64,000 nt of DNA, taken from contig NC_017910.1 in NCBI RefSeq assembly GCF_000262305.1, positions 3,906,001-3,970,000 of the forward strand, read 5' to 3'. Positions 33,570-45,010 of the stretch are shown here, in pieces; position 1 is the first letter of the stretch, and each line of letters opens with the position of its first letter. A program made the translations under genes and the position numbers. The notes under the pieces were generated by a model. It was not told the DNA's origin and did not search any database. It worked only from the letters and a program-made list of their open reading frames with translations. This DNA comes from Shimwellia blattae DSM 4481 = NBRC 105725. Lineage in GTDB: Bacteria; Pseudomonadota; Gammaproteobacteria; Enterobacterales; Enterobacteriaceae.

Positions 33570-35587
33570 CCCTTACGGGCCTTCGCCAGCTGTTCACGGA
33601 TACTGGCCAGGTGCGCCTGGCCTTTTTGCATCCGCTCTTCGGCGCTCACTTTTTTACGCTCCACTTCCCACTGTAAATCGTCCTGAGGAAGCTCCAGCAG
33701 GAAGCGGCTGGGTTCCGGGCGGACGGACTCCCCGTACTGGCGGCGCTCTTTACACAGGGTGAAGGTCAGCTCTTTCTGGGCCCGGGTGATCCCCACGTAC
33801 GCCAGGCGCCGCTCTTCATCAATGTTGTCTTCATCAATGCTGCTCTGGTGCGGTAACAGCCCCTCTTCCATGCCCACCAGATAAACATACGGGAATTCCA
33901 GCCCTTTTGAGGCGTGCAGGGTCATCAGCTGCACCTGATCCAGCTCCTCTTCGCTTTCGCCGCGCTCCATCATATCGCGCAGGGTAAAGCGGGTGACCAC
34001 CTGGGTCAGGGTCATGGGCTCTTCCAGGTCCGAGCCTTCCAGCATCTCGGTCATCCAGGTAAACAGCTGGTTGACGTTCTTCATGCGCATTTCGGCCGCT
34101 TTCGGGCTGGGCGAGGTTTCAAACAGCCAGCTTTCGTAGTCAATGCCGTGGATAAGATCGCGCACTGCGGCCACCGGCTCTTTTTCAGACAGGCGGGCAA
34201 CCTCGCCCAGCCAGTGGGTAAAGCGGGTCAGGGCCTCGTAACCACGCCCGGTCAGGGTCTGGCTCAGGCCCAGATCAAAGCTGGCGGTAAACATACTTTT
34301 ATTGCGCTGGAGTGCCCACTCGCCCAGTTTCTGTAGCGTCGCCGGGCCAATTTCGCGGCGCGGTGTATTCACGATACGCAAAAAGGCGCTGTCGTCATCC
34401 GGGTTGGTCAGCACCCGCAGGTAGGCCAGTAAGTCTTTAATTTCCGGGCGTGAAAAGAACGAAGTGCCGCCGGAAATGCGGTACGGGATCCGGTTTTGCA
34501 TCAGCATTTTTTCGAATACCCGGGACTGGTGGTTACCCCGGTACAGGATGGCGTAATCCTTATACTGGGTCTTATTAATAAAGTGGTGGGCAATCAGCTC
34601 CCCGGTCACCCGCTCCGCTTCATGATCCTCATTGTTCGCGCTGAGCACTTTCAGCTCCGGCCCGTAGCCCAGTTCAGAGAACAGTTTTTTCTCAAAAACG
34701 TGGGGGTTATTGGCGATAAGGATATTGGCCGCTTTAAGAATGCGCCCGGAAGAGCGGTAGTTCTGCTCCAGCTTGATAACCTGCAGGGCCGGGAAATCCT
34801 GGCTCAGCAGCACCAGATTTTGCGGACGGGCGCCACGCCAGGAGTAAATCGACTGGTCATCATCCCCCACAACGGTAAACCGCGCCCGGCTGCCCACCAG
34901 CAGTTTGACCAGCTCATACTGGCTGGTGTTGGTGTCCTGATATTCATCCACCAGCAGGTAGCGAATCTTGTTCTGCCAGCGCTCGCGCACTTCTTCATTG
35001 CGCTGCAACAGCAGGGTCGGCAACAGGATAAGATCGTCAAAATCCAGCACGTTGCAGGCTTTCAGGTGATCGTAATAGAGCCGGTAACAGTGGGCGAAGA
35101 TCCGATCCCGCTCGCCACGGGCCATGGCCGCTGCCTGATCCGGCCCCATCAGATCGTTCTTCCAGTTGGAGATCGTCGAGATCAGCTGCTGGTAGATAAC
35201 TTTGTCGTTTTCCAGCAGCCCTTCGGTGAGATCTTTAATCAGCGCCAGCTGATCCGTGTCGTCAAACAATGAGAAGTTAGACTTCATGCCCAGGGCTGCG
35301 TATTCACGCTTAATGATCTCAAGCCCCAGTGTATGAAAGGTGGAGATCATCAGGCCACGAGCCTCTTTGCGCCCCAGCGTCTGGGCAACGCGCTCTTTCA
35401 TTTCCCGGGCGGCTTTATTGGTAAAGGTCACTGCCGCAATATGCCGGGCCTGATAACCGCAGCCGCGGATCAGGTGGGCGATTTTATTGGTGATAACGCG
35501 GGTTTTGCCGGAACCGGCTCCGGCTAATACCAGGCAGGGACCAGTGACAAAGTCGACAGCTTGTTGCTGACCGGGGTTCAGGCGCAT
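33566..35587 (-). CDS. rep: ATP-dependent DNA helicase Rep
   Basis: Superfamily 1A 3'-5' helicase that travels with the replisome and removes protein roadblocks. 673 residues starting MRLNPGQQQAVDFV; an in-frame TTG five codons upstream is not needed to match the E. coli length. Walker A GAGSGKT (K28), Walker B VDEYQDTNTSQYELV, GDDDQSIYSWRGARPQN, QNYRSSGRIL and LMTLHASKGLEFPYVYLVG are all present. It is a paralogue of uvrD. The 3' end overlaps gppA by four bases in convergent orientation. Confidence 0.97.
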   Translation of the reverse strand: MRLNPGQQQAVDFVTGPCLVLAGAGSGKTRVITNKIAHLIRGCGYQARHIAAVTFTNKAAREMKERVAQTLGRKEARGLMISTFHTLGLEIIKREYAALGMKSNFSLFDDTDQLALIKDLTEGLLENDKVIYQQLISTISNWKNDLMGPDQAAAMARGERDRIFAHCYRLYYDHLKACNVLDFDDLILLPTLLLQRNEEVRERWQNKIRYLLVDEYQDTNTSQYELVKLLVGSRARFTVVGDDDQSIYSWRGARPQNLVLLSQDFPALQVIKLEQNYRSSGRILKAANILIANNPHVFEKKLFSELGYGPELKVLSANNEDHEAERVTGELIAHHFINKTQYKDYAILYRGNHQSRVFEKMLMQNRIPYRISGGTSFFSRPEIKDLLAYLRVLTNPDDDSAFLRIVNTPRREIGPATLQKLGEWALQRNKSMFTASFDLGLSQTLTGRGYEALTRFTHWLGEVARLSEKEPVAAVRDLIHGIDYESWLFETSPSPKAAEMRMKNVNQLFTWMTEMLEGSDLEEPMTLTQVVTRFTLRDMMERGESEEELDQVQLMTLHASKGLEFPYVYLVGMEEGLLPHQSSIDEDNIDEERRLAYVGITRAQKELTFTLCKERRQYGESVRPEPSRFLLELPQDDLQWEVERKKVSAEERMQKGQAHLASIREQLAKARKG

Positions 35588-35732
35588 AGCTTTATTGCTC
35601 AATCTTCAGACGGGGTGAGGATTGTAGCAGAAACCCTGCCGGAGATTGATGACCGAAGAGTAAAGTGTTGGCCCGTGACCGGCCCGTGCTACTATTGGCC
35701 GCTTTATTTTCCCCCACGATGAAGGTGTTATC

Positions 35733-36014
35733 ATGGCAAAAACCGCAGCAGCAATGCATATCCTGGTCAAAGACGAAAAACTGGCGCTTGATCTGCTTGA
35801 GCAGATCAAAAACGGTGCTGATTTCGAGAAACTGGCGAAAAAACACTCCACCTGCCCGTCCGGTAAAAAAGGCGGCCATTTAGGGGAGTTCCGCCAGGGC
35901 CAGATGGTGCCGGCGTTCGACAAAGTGGTGTTCTCCTGCCCGGTGCTGGAGCCTACCGGCCCGCTGCATACCCAGTTCGGCTACCACATTATCAAAGTGC
36001 TGTACCGCAACTGA
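35733..36014 (+). CDS. ppiC: Peptidyl-prolyl cis-trans isomerase C (parvulin)
   Basis: Small cytoplasmic rotamase of 93 residues, a single parvulin domain. AAAMHILVKDEKLAL, KLAKKHSTCPSGKKGGHLGEF and FGYHIIKVLYRN are the parvulin signatures, with the active-site His and Cys residues kept. It has its own promoter region between rep and itself and converges on ilvC. Confidence 0.97.
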   Translation: MAKTAAAMHILVKDEKLALDLLEQIKNGADFEKLAKKHSTCPSGKKGGHLGEFRQGQMVPAFDKVVFSCPVLEPTGPLHTQFGYHIIKVLYRN

Positions 36015-36031
36015 TTGCCCGCCGCCACAAT

Positions 36032-36066
36032 AAAAAAGCCCGGTGCCATCAGCGCACCGGGCTTTG
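36032..36066. terminator. Terminator between ppiC and ilvC (strongest for ilvC)
   Basis: GCCCGGTGC and GCACCGGGC pair around seven bases. Six A residues precede it, giving a T-run in the ilvC direction; only three T follow on the plus strand for ppiC. Confidence 0.85.
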
Positions 36067-36083
36067 TGGTGTTATGCCGGGGG

Positions 36084-37559
36084 TTAACCCGCCACAGCAA
36101 TACGTTTCATATCGGTCATATAGCCGCGCAGTTTCTTACCTACCTGCTCAATAGGATGCTGGCGAATCGCCTCGTTCACATCGCGCAGCTGGGCGTTATC
36201 CACCGCGGTAACCGGAGCAGCCTGGCCCAGATCGTCTGGCTGGATCGTTGCCATAAAGTCTTTCAGCAGCGGTACTGCCGCGTAGGAGAACAGATAGTTA
36301 CCGTATTCCGCCGTATCAGAGATAACCACGTTCATTTCATACAGGCGTTTACGGGCAATGGTGTTGGCTATCAGCGGTAACTCATGCAGCGATTCATAGT
36401 AGGCGGATTCGGCAATAATCCCGGAAGAGACCATGGTTTCGAAGGCCAGCTCAACGCCCGCTTTAACCATCGCAATCATCAGCACGCCTTTATCGAAGTA
36501 TTCCTGCTCACCGATCTTCCCTTCATACTGCGGGGCGTTCTCAAACGCGGTTTTACCGGTCTCTTCACGCCAGGTCAGCAGTTTCTTGTCGTCTTCTGCC
36601 CAGTCAGCCATCATGCCGGAGGAGAACTCACCGGAGATAATGTCATCCATATGCTTGCGGAACAGCGGCGTCATGATGGTTTTCAGCTGCTCAGATAACC
36701 CATAAGCGCGGATTTTCGCCGGGTTAGACAGGCGATCCATCATCAGGGTGATCCCGCCCTGCTTGAGTGCCTCAGTGATGGTTTCCCAGCCGAACTGGAT
36801 CAGTTTTTCTGCGTATGCCGGGTCAGTCCCTTCAGCCACCAGCTTATCAAAGCACAGCAGGGAGCCCGCCTGCAGCATACCGCACAGAATGGTCTGCTCG
36901 CCCATCAGGTCAGATTTCACTTCGGCAACGAAGGAGGATTCCAGCACACCCGCACGGTGGCCGCCGGTGGCCGCAGCCCAGGCTTTGGCAATCGCCATGC
37001 CTTCACCCTGCGGGTCGTTTTCCGGGTGTACGGCAATCAGGGTTGGCACCCCGAAGCCGCGTTTGTACTCTTCACGCACTTCGGTGCCCGGGCATTTCGG
37101 CGCTACCATCACCACCGTGATGTCTTTGCGGATCTGCTCGCCCACTTCCACAATGTTAAAACCGTGGGAGTAGCCCAGCGCCGCGCCTTTTTTCATCAGC
37201 GGCTGAACGGCCTGCACCACCGCAGTGTGCTGCTTGTCCGGGGTCAGGTTTACCACCAGGTCCGCCTGCGGGATCAGCGTTTCATAGCTGCCCACGGTGA
37301 AGCCGTTTTCCGTCGCCCGGCGCCAGGAGGCGCGTTTTTCGGCGATCGCTTCAGCACGCAGTGCATAGGAGATATCCAGCCCGGAATCGCGCATATTCAG
37401 GCCCTGATTCAGACCCTGGGCGCCACAACCCACGATGACCACTTTTTTACCTTTGAGGTAACCGGCTTCGTCTGCGAATTCTTCGCGCGCCATAAAACGA
37501 CATTTGCCCAGTTGTGCCAGCTGCTGACGCAGATTCAGCGTATTGAAATAGTTAGCCAT
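36084..37559 (-). CDS. ilvC: Ketol-acid reductoisomerase (NADP+)
   Basis: Second step of valine and isoleucine synthesis, isomerising and reducing acetolactate or acetohydroxybutyrate. The 491-residue length marks the class II (long) form. VVIVGCGAQGLNQGLNMRDSG is the NADPH-binding motif, CPGTEVREEYKRGFGVP and EVKSDLMGEQTILCG are active-site segments with Mg-binding acids. It diverges from its activator gene ilvY. Confidence 0.97.
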   Translation of the reverse strand: MANYFNTLNLRQQLAQLGKCRFMAREEFADEAGYLKGKKVVIVGCGAQGLNQGLNMRDSGLDISYALRAEAIAEKRASWRRATENGFTVGSYETLIPQADLVVNLTPDKQHTAVVQAVQPLMKKGAALGYSHGFNIVEVGEQIRKDITVVMVAPKCPGTEVREEYKRGFGVPTLIAVHPENDPQGEGMAIAKAWAAATGGHRAGVLESSFVAEVKSDLMGEQTILCGMLQAGSLLCFDKLVAEGTDPAYAEKLIQFGWETITEALKQGGITLMMDRLSNPAKIRAYGLSEQLKTIMTPLFRKHMDDIISGEFSSGMMADWAEDDKKLLTWREETGKTAFENAPQYEGKIGEQEYFDKGVLMIAMVKAGVELAFETMVSSGIIAESAYYESLHELPLIANTIARKRLYEMNVVISDTAEYGNYLFSYAAVPLLKDFMATIQPDDLGQAAPVTAVDNAQLRDVNEAIRQHPIEQVGKKLRGYMTDMKRIAVAG

Positions 37560-37642
37560 TGTGTTTCCTCATCGGATGCGGTTGTGCTTGTTGTCGGGGG
37601 GCGTGATTACGCGCCATGAAGCCACTATATGACAGGAAGTCC

Positions 37643-37668
37643 GTTGCTTAAATTGATATATTAACAAC
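37643..37668. promoter_or_regulatory. Candidate IlvY operator in the ilvY-ilvC gap
   Basis: Imperfect inverted repeat with GTTGCTTAA and TTAACAAC arms about ten bases apart, in the 152-base divergent control region. IlvY is known to bind two operators there and to activate ilvC when acetolactate or acetohydroxybutyrate is present. Which bases IlvY contacts here is inferred. Confidence 0.4.
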
Positions 37669-37711
37669 ACCATGTTGCATAATATGAAATGTCGCACTAA
37701 AGGATCAGCCC

Positions 37712-38605
37712 ATGGATATTCGCGAACTCAAAACCTTTCTGCACCTGGCAGAAAGCCGCCACTTCGGGCGCAGCGCCAGGGCGATGCACGTCAGCCCCTC
37801 GACCCTGTCGCGCCAGATCCAGCGCCTGGAGGAGGATCTCGGCCAGCCGCTGTTTGTGCGCGATAACCGCACCGTGACCCTGACCGGGGCCGGAGAGGCG
37901 CTGCGCGAATTTGCCCAGCACACATTGTTGCAGTACCAGCAACTGCGCCACGGCATTGATCAGCAGGGGCCGTCATTATCCGGGGAGCTGCATCTGTTCT
38001 GCTCGGTCACCGCCGCTTACAGCCACTTACCGCCCATTCTGGACCGTTTCCGGGCGGAGCATCCCTCTGTGGAAATCAAACTGACGACCGGCGACGCCGC
38101 CGACGCGGTGGAAAAGGTCAATTCCGGCGATGCGGATCTGGCGATTGCCGGGAAGCCGGAGCACCTGCCCGGAGCGGTGGACTTCTCCATGCTGGAGAAC
38201 CTGGCGGTGGTGCTGATCGCCCCGGCACTGGCCTGCCCGGTACGCAGCCAGGTCAGCCAGCCTGAGCCGGACTGGTCAACCGTGCCGTTTATCCTGCCGG
38301 ATCAGGGGCCGGTGCGCCGCCGTATTGAGCTGTGGTTCCGGCGCCATAAAATCTCCAGCCCGGCGATTTACGCCACGGTAGGCGGCCATGAAGCGATGGT
38401 GTCGATGGTGGCCCTGGGGTGTGGGGTGGCGCTTATCCCGGAAGTGGTGCTGGAAAACAGCCCGGAGCCGGTGCGCAACCGGGTGCAGATCCTGGAGCGC
38501 AGCGACGATAAAACCCCGTTTGAGCTTGGCGTGTGCGTACAAAAAAAGCGGCTCGCTGAGCCGCTTATTCATGCGTTCTGGAAGTTACTGCCCGCCAGTC
38601 ACTGA
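37712..38605 (+). CDS. ilvY: LysR-type activator IlvY
   Basis: Activates ilvC in response to its substrates. 297 residues; the N-terminal winged helix-turn-helix is MDIRELKTFLHLAESRHFGR with recognition helix around SPSTLSRQIQRLEE, followed by a periplasmic-binding-protein-like effector domain (about 90-295). The last 7 bases overlap the ilvA end in convergent orientation, and the ilvA terminator lies inside its coding sequence near 38541. Confidence 0.96.
   Translation: MDIRELKTFLHLAESRHFGRSARAMHVSPSTLSRQIQRLEEDLGQPLFVRDNRTVTLTGAGEALREFAQHTLLQYQQLRHGIDQQGPSLSGELHLFCSVTAAYSHLPPILDRFRAEHPSVEIKLTTGDAADAVEKVNSGDADLAIAGKPEHLPGAVDFSMLENLAVVLIAPALACPVRSQVSQPEPDWSTVPFILPDQGPVRRRIELWFRRHKISSPAIYATVGGHEAMVSMVALGCGVALIPEVVLENSPEPVRNRVQILERSDDKTPFELGVCVQKKRLAEPLIHAFWKLLPASH
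38541..38566 (-). terminator. ilvLXGMEDA terminator embedded in ilvY
   Basis: Minus strand: GCGGCTC-AGC-GAGCCGC followed by seven T, about 35 bases past the ilvA stop. The same bases code for part of the IlvY C terminus (around QKKRLAEPL). Confidence 0.9.
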
Positions 38606-40146
38606 CCGGCGAGGAAAAACCGGAACGCCGGGTTACGGGTCTCGTCATGGCACTCGTAGCCCAGCTCATGGAGCCGGGTTTCGAAATCCGGCTCATGTTC
38701 GCCCAGTTCAAACGCGGCCAGCACGCGGCCATAGTCCGTGCCGTGGCTGCGGTAATGAAACAGGGAAATATTCCAGTGGGTGCCCAGGGTTTGCAGGAAT
38801 TTCAGCAGCGCCCCGGGGGATTCCGGAAACTCGAAGCTGTACAGCCGTTCATGCAGCGCCCGGGACGGGCGTCCCCCCACCATGTAACGCACATGCAGTT
38901 TGGCCATCTCATCATCAGAGAGATCAACCACCCCGTAGCCCCCATCCTGGAGCACGCGGATAATCTCCCGGCGCTCTTCCGGGCCGCGGCTAAGCCGGAC
39001 CCCCACAAAGATGCAGGCGTCGCGGGCGTCCGCATAGCGGTAGTTAAACTCCGTGACCGAACGGCCCCCCAGCAGCTGGCAGAACTTCAGGAAGCTGCCT
39101 TTCTCTTCCGGGATGGTCACCGCCAGCAGGGCTTCGCGCTGCTCGCCCAGTTCACAACGCTCCGACACGTAACGCAGACCGTGGAAATTCACGTTCGCCC
39201 CGGAGAGGATATGCGCCAGGCGCTCACCGCGAATATTGTGCTGCTGGATATACTTTTTAATCCCGGCCAGCGCCAGGGCCCCGGAAGGCTCCGCCACCGC
39301 CCGCACATCTTCAAACAGGTCTTTTACGGCCGCACAGATGGCATCGCTGTCCACGGTGATGATGTCATCCAGATACTCCCGGCACAGGCGGAAGGTCTCA
39401 TCGCCAATGCGTTTTACCGCGACCCCTTCGGCAAATAACCCGACCCGGGGCAGATCCACCGGGTGCCCGGCATCCAGCGCCGCTTTCAGGCAGGCGGAGT
39501 CTTCCGCCTCTACGGCGATCACTTTGATCTGCGGCATCAGTTGCTTGATCAGCACCGCAACCCCGGCCGCCAGACCACCGCCCCCGACCGGCACAAAGAT
39601 CCGGTCCAGGTGGGGATCCTGCTGGAGCATCTCCAGCGCCAGGGTTCCCTGCCCGGCAATCACCGCCGGGTGATCAAACGGCGGCACATAGGTATACCCC
39701 TGCTGCTCAGACAGTTCGATAGCTTTCGCTTTGGCTTCGTCAAAGTTCGCCCCGTAGAGCAGCACTTCACCGCCAAAACCGCGCACCGCATCGACTTTGA
39801 TATCCGCCGTTGTCACCGGCATCACAATAAGCGCCCGGATCCCGAGGCGGGCGGAAGACATCGCCACCCCCTGAGCATGGTTACCGGCAGAAGCGGTGAC
39901 CACCCCGTGCTCCTTTTGTTGCCGGGTCAGCCCGGCAATCATGGCGTGAGCGCCGCGCAGCTTGAAGCTGTGTACCGGCTGGCGGTCTTCGCGTTTTACC
40001 AGGATGGTGTTATCCAGCCGGGCGGAGATTTTGTCCATTTTCTGCAACGGGGTGACCTGGGCGACCTCATAAACCGGGGATCGCAGCACCGCACGCAGAT
40101 ATTCCGCCCCTTCCGGGGCGGCAGATAGCGGTTGAGATTCAGACAT
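38599..40146 (-). CDS. ilvA: Biosynthetic threonine deaminase
   Basis: Makes 2-oxobutanoate from threonine, the committed, isoleucine-inhibited step of isoleucine synthesis. 515 residues when started at MSESQPLSAAPEGAEYLRAV; this puts the PLP lysine at K62 (VHSFKLRGAH), as in E. coli. An ATG one codon earlier is possible. Catalytic domain contains GNHAQGVA and VGGGGLAAG; two C-terminal ACT-like domains (about 330-515) bind isoleucine and valine. It follows ilvD with essentially no gap. Confidence 0.96.
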   Translation of the reverse strand: MSESQPLSAAPEGAEYLRAVLRSPVYEVAQVTPLQKMDKISARLDNTILVKREDRQPVHSFKLRGAHAMIAGLTRQQKEHGVVTASAGNHAQGVAMSSARLGIRALIVMPVTTADIKVDAVRGFGGEVLLYGANFDEAKAKAIELSEQQGYTYVPPFDHPAVIAGQGTLALEMLQQDPHLDRIFVPVGGGGLAAGVAVLIKQLMPQIKVIAVEAEDSACLKAALDAGHPVDLPRVGLFAEGVAVKRIGDETFRLCREYLDDIITVDSDAICAAVKDLFEDVRAVAEPSGALALAGIKKYIQQHNIRGERLAHILSGANVNFHGLRYVSERCELGEQREALLAVTIPEEKGSFLKFCQLLGGRSVTEFNYRYADARDACIFVGVRLSRGPEERREIIRVLQDGGYGVVDLSDDEMAKLHVRYMVGGRPSRALHERLYSFEFPESPGALLKFLQTLGTHWNISLFHYRSHGTDYGRVLAAFELGEHEPDFETRLHELGYECHDETRNPAFRFFLAGQ

Positions 40147-40148
40147 CA

Positions 40149-41999
40149 TCAACCCCCGAGTTTCGATTTATCGCGCACCGCGCCCTGATCGGCACTGGTG
40201 GCAAGGCTTGCATAGGCGCGCAGGGCAAAGGAAACCTGGCGGTTACGATCAACTGGCGTCCAGGCCCGGGCGCCACGGGCCTCCTGCGCCTCACGGCGGC
40301 AGGCCAGCTCCTGTGGGTCAACCACCAGCGAAATACTGCGCGACGGGATATCAATATCGATAATATCGCCGTTCTGGATCAGGCCGATGGTGCCGCCATT
40401 GGCCGCTTCCGGGGAGACATGGCCAATGGACAAGCCAGAGGTGCCGCCGGAGAAGCGGCCATCGGTAATCAGCGCACAGGATTTACCCAGCCCCATCGAT
40501 TTCAGGAAGCTGGTGGGGTACAGCATTTCCTGCATCCCCGGGCCGCCTTTCGGCCCCTCATAGCGAATGACCACCACATCACCGGCCACCACCTTGCCCC
40601 CGAGGATAGCCTCAACCGCATCATCCTGGCTTTCATAGACTTTTGCCGGGCCGCGGAAGGTCAGGTTGCTGTCATCCACACCGGCGGTTTTCACGATACA
40701 GCCTTTCTCGGCAAAATTGCCGTACAGCACCGCCAGGCCCCCTTCCAGACTATAGGCGTGCTCCAGGGAGCGGATACATCCCTCCTGGCGATCGTCATCC
40801 AGCGAGTCCCAGCGGCAGGACTGGGAAAATGCCTGCGTCGTGCGGATACCCGCCGGGCCTGCGGTAAACAGGGTTTTTACCGCCGGATCATCCGTCTGCA
40901 TAATGTCGTAGCGGGCCAGGGTCTCCCCCAGGCTCAGCCCGAGGATATTTTTCACGTCGCGGTTCAGTAACCCGGCGCGATCCAGCTCCCCTAAGATCCC
41001 CATCACGCCCCCCGCCCGGTGCACATCTTCCATATGGTATTTCTGGGTGCTCGGCGCCACCTTACACAGCTGGGGCACTTTGCGCGACAGGCGATCAATA
41101 TCGCTCATGGTGAAGTCCACCTCACCCTCCTGGGCTGCCGCCAGCAGGTGCAGTACCGTATTGGTGGAGCCGCCCATGGCGATATCGAGCATCATGGCGT
41201 TTTCAAACGCGGCTTTGCTGGCAATGGTGCGCGGCAGGGCGCTGGCATCGTCCTGCTCGTAATAGCGCTTTGTCAGCTCCACGATGCGCTTACCGGCATT
41301 TTCAAACAGCGTTTTACGATCCACATGGGTCGCCAGCAGGGAACCGTTTGCCGGCTGGGATAACCCCAGTGCTTCCGTCAGGCAGTTCATGGAGTTGGCG
41401 GTGAACATTCCGGAGCAGGAGCCACAGGTCGGGCAGGCGGAACGCTCATACTGGGCGCTGACCTCGTCACTCACCGACGGGTTAGCCCCCTGGATCATCG
41501 CATCAATCAGATCCAGTTTGATGATTTTATCGGACAGTTTGGTTTTCCCGGCTTCCATAGGGCCGCCGGAAACAAAGATAACCGGAATATTCAGGCGCAG
41601 TGCCGCCATCAGCATCCCCGGGGTTATCTTATCGCAGTTCGAAATACACACCATGGCGTCCGCACAGTGGGCATTGACCATATATTCTACCGAGTCAGCA
41701 ATAAGCTCCCGGGATGGCAGTGAATAAAGCATGCCTCCGTGCCCCATGGCGATACCGTCATCGACCGCAATGGTATTGAACTCTTTGGCGACCCCACCCG
41801 CAGCCTCAATTTGCTCTGCCACCAGTTTGCCCAGATCGCGCAGATGCACGTGGCCCGGAACAAACTGCGTGAACGAGTTAACAACCGCAATAATCGGTTT
41901 TCCGAAGTCACCATCGGTCATACCGGTGGCGCGCCACAGTGCGCGGGCGCCCGCCATATTACGGCCGTGCGTTGAGGTAGCTGAACGATACTTAGGCAT
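40149..41999 (-). CDS. ilvD: Dihydroxy-acid dehydratase
   Basis: Iron-sulfur dehydratase for the third step of valine and isoleucine synthesis. 616 residues as in E. coli. Cluster-binding cysteines are visible in CISNCDKITPGM and ACPTCGSCSGMFTANSMNCL; GRFSGGTSGLSIGHVSPEA is the C-terminal signature. The TGA stop interlocks with the ilvA start region. Confidence 0.97.
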   Translation of the reverse strand: MPKYRSATSTHGRNMAGARALWRATGMTDGDFGKPIIAVVNSFTQFVPGHVHLRDLGKLVAEQIEAAGGVAKEFNTIAVDDGIAMGHGGMLYSLPSRELIADSVEYMVNAHCADAMVCISNCDKITPGMLMAALRLNIPVIFVSGGPMEAGKTKLSDKIIKLDLIDAMIQGANPSVSDEVSAQYERSACPTCGSCSGMFTANSMNCLTEALGLSQPANGSLLATHVDRKTLFENAGKRIVELTKRYYEQDDASALPRTIASKAAFENAMMLDIAMGGSTNTVLHLLAAAQEGEVDFTMSDIDRLSRKVPQLCKVAPSTQKYHMEDVHRAGGVMGILGELDRAGLLNRDVKNILGLSLGETLARYDIMQTDDPAVKTLFTAGPAGIRTTQAFSQSCRWDSLDDDRQEGCIRSLEHAYSLEGGLAVLYGNFAEKGCIVKTAGVDDSNLTFRGPAKVYESQDDAVEAILGGKVVAGDVVVIRYEGPKGGPGMQEMLYPTSFLKSMGLGKSCALITDGRFSGGTSGLSIGHVSPEAANGGTIGLIQNGDIIDIDIPSRSISLVVDPQELACRREAQEARGARAWTPVDRNRQVSFALRAYASLATSADQGAVRDKSKLGG

Positions 42000-42071
42000 G
42001 CTTTATTTACTCCCCGGTCTGTCGGTGTAAACCGGGCGATCCATAGCCGCCCGGTTGTTATTTGCGTGGTA

Positions 42072-43001
42072 TTACTGGTTTACAGGATCCAGCCAGCCCC
42101 ATTTGTCTTCGGTTTCGCCGGTGAACAGGCCAAAGAACGCCTGCTGCAGGCGTTTGGTGACCGGGCCACAGCGGCCAGCACCCACCTGAATACCGTCGAC
42201 ACTCCGCACCGGGGTGATTTCCGCCGCAGTACCGGACATAAACACCTCGTCGGCCAGGTACAGGGATTCGCGGGACAGCACCTGCTCACGCACTTCGATA
42301 CCCATATCTTTCGCCAGTTTGATGATGGCATCACGGGTGATCCCCGGCAGGGCGGAAGAGGTAAACGGCGGGGTAAACAGAACGCCGTCTTTCACTTCAA
42401 ACAGGTTTTCGCCTGCCCCTTCAGAGATATAGCCGTTCACATCCAGCGCAATACCTTCCTGGTAACCGTGGCGGCGTGCTTCGCTACCCACCAGCAGGGA
42501 GGACAAGTAGTTACCGCCCGCTTTCGCGGCAGTGGGGATAGTGTTCGGTGCCACGCGGTTCCAGGAGGAGACCATCGCGTCGATCCCCTGGTCCAGGGCC
42601 TCTGCCCCCAGGTAAGCCCCCCAGGGGAAGGCAGCGATAATCACATCCGTGGTGTACCCTTCCGGCGGGTTAACCCCCATGCCCACATCCCCCACGAAAA
42701 CCAGCGGGCGAATATAAGCCCCGGTGAGCTTATTTTTACGGATAACCTGACGGGTGGCTTCCATCAGTTCATCAACACTCTGAGAGACCGGGAAGCGGTA
42801 AATTTTGGCTGAATCATGCAAACGCTGCATATGTTCACGATGACGGAACACCACCGGGCCTTTGTGAGAGTCATAGCAGCGAATGCCTTCAAAGACGGAA
42901 GTACCGTAGTGCAGCGCATGGGACATGACGTGCACTTTTGCTTCGCCCCAGGGAACCATCTCACCATTGAACCAGATGTAATCAGCTTTTTTGGTTGTCA
43001 T
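42072..43001 (-). CDS. ilvE: Branched-chain amino acid aminotransferase
   Basis: PLP fold-type IV transaminase for the last step of valine, isoleucine and leucine synthesis. 309 residues; PLP lysine K160 in IPTAAKAGGNYLSS, with the family signature EGIALDVNGYISEGAGENLF. AAGGAAG lies a few bases upstream of the ATG. Lies 17 bases after ilvM. Confidence 0.97.
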   Translation of the reverse strand: MTTKKADYIWFNGEMVPWGEAKVHVMSHALHYGTSVFEGIRCYDSHKGPVVFRHREHMQRLHDSAKIYRFPVSQSVDELMEATRQVIRKNKLTGAYIRPLVFVGDVGMGVNPPEGYTTDVIIAAFPWGAYLGAEALDQGIDAMVSSWNRVAPNTIPTAAKAGGNYLSSLLVGSEARRHGYQEGIALDVNGYISEGAGENLFEVKDGVLFTPPFTSSALPGITRDAIIKLAKDMGIEVREQVLSRESLYLADEVFMSGTAAEITPVRSVDGIQVGAGRCGPVTKRLQQAFFGLFTGETEDKWGWLDPVNQ

Positions 43002-43018
43002 TTTTCTTCCTTTTGCGC

Positions 43019-43278
43019 TCAGGCGCGGATTTGTTGTGATTGTGATGTCAGTTGGTGTACTTCAACGCGAGCCACGTCGGCTAATTTACTCAACTGGCTA
43101 AACAGTAATTCGACAGGACGCAGACTGGCAACGGTCAATTCGAGATTAATATCGTCCGCCGCCAGATCTGTTTCCATGTTCATGGCGCAGATCTGAAAGC
43201 CCCGGTGGCGCACCACGCGCAAAATACGCTCTACGGTTTCCGGTCTGAAGCGGGCATTCACGGCAAGCTGATGATGCA

Positions 43279-43282
<4 letters not shown>
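43019..43282 (-). CDS. ilvM: Acetolactate synthase II small subunit
   Basis: Regulatory subunit of acetohydroxyacid synthase II, 87 residues with a single ACT domain (ARFRPETVERILRVVRHRGF, LTVASLRPVELLFSQLSKL). It stabilises and activates IlvG; this isozyme is valine-resistant. Begins in an ATGA overlap with ilvG, so subunits are made in step. Confidence 0.96.
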
Positions 43283-44925
<1,643 letters not shown>

Positions 44926-44927
44926 AG

Positions 44928-44981
44928 TTAGTTCCCCGCCTTAGTTTGCGGAAAACAGAATTTTGTGCTGCAACTTGTCAT
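44928..44981 (-). CDS. ilvX: IlvX small peptide
   Basis: A 17-codon frame encoding MTSCSTKFCFPQTKAGN, with GAGGAG five bases before the ATG. It keeps STKFCF and the final GN of the 16-residue E. coli IlvX and sits at the same place, between the attenuator and ilvG, ending two bases before the ilvG ATG. Function is unknown; it may only couple ribosomes to ilvG. Confidence 0.8.
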   Translation of the reverse strand: MTSCSTKFCFPQTKAGN

Positions 44982-45010
44982 ATCTGCTCCTCGCCAGTTT
45001 TATCGAAACA

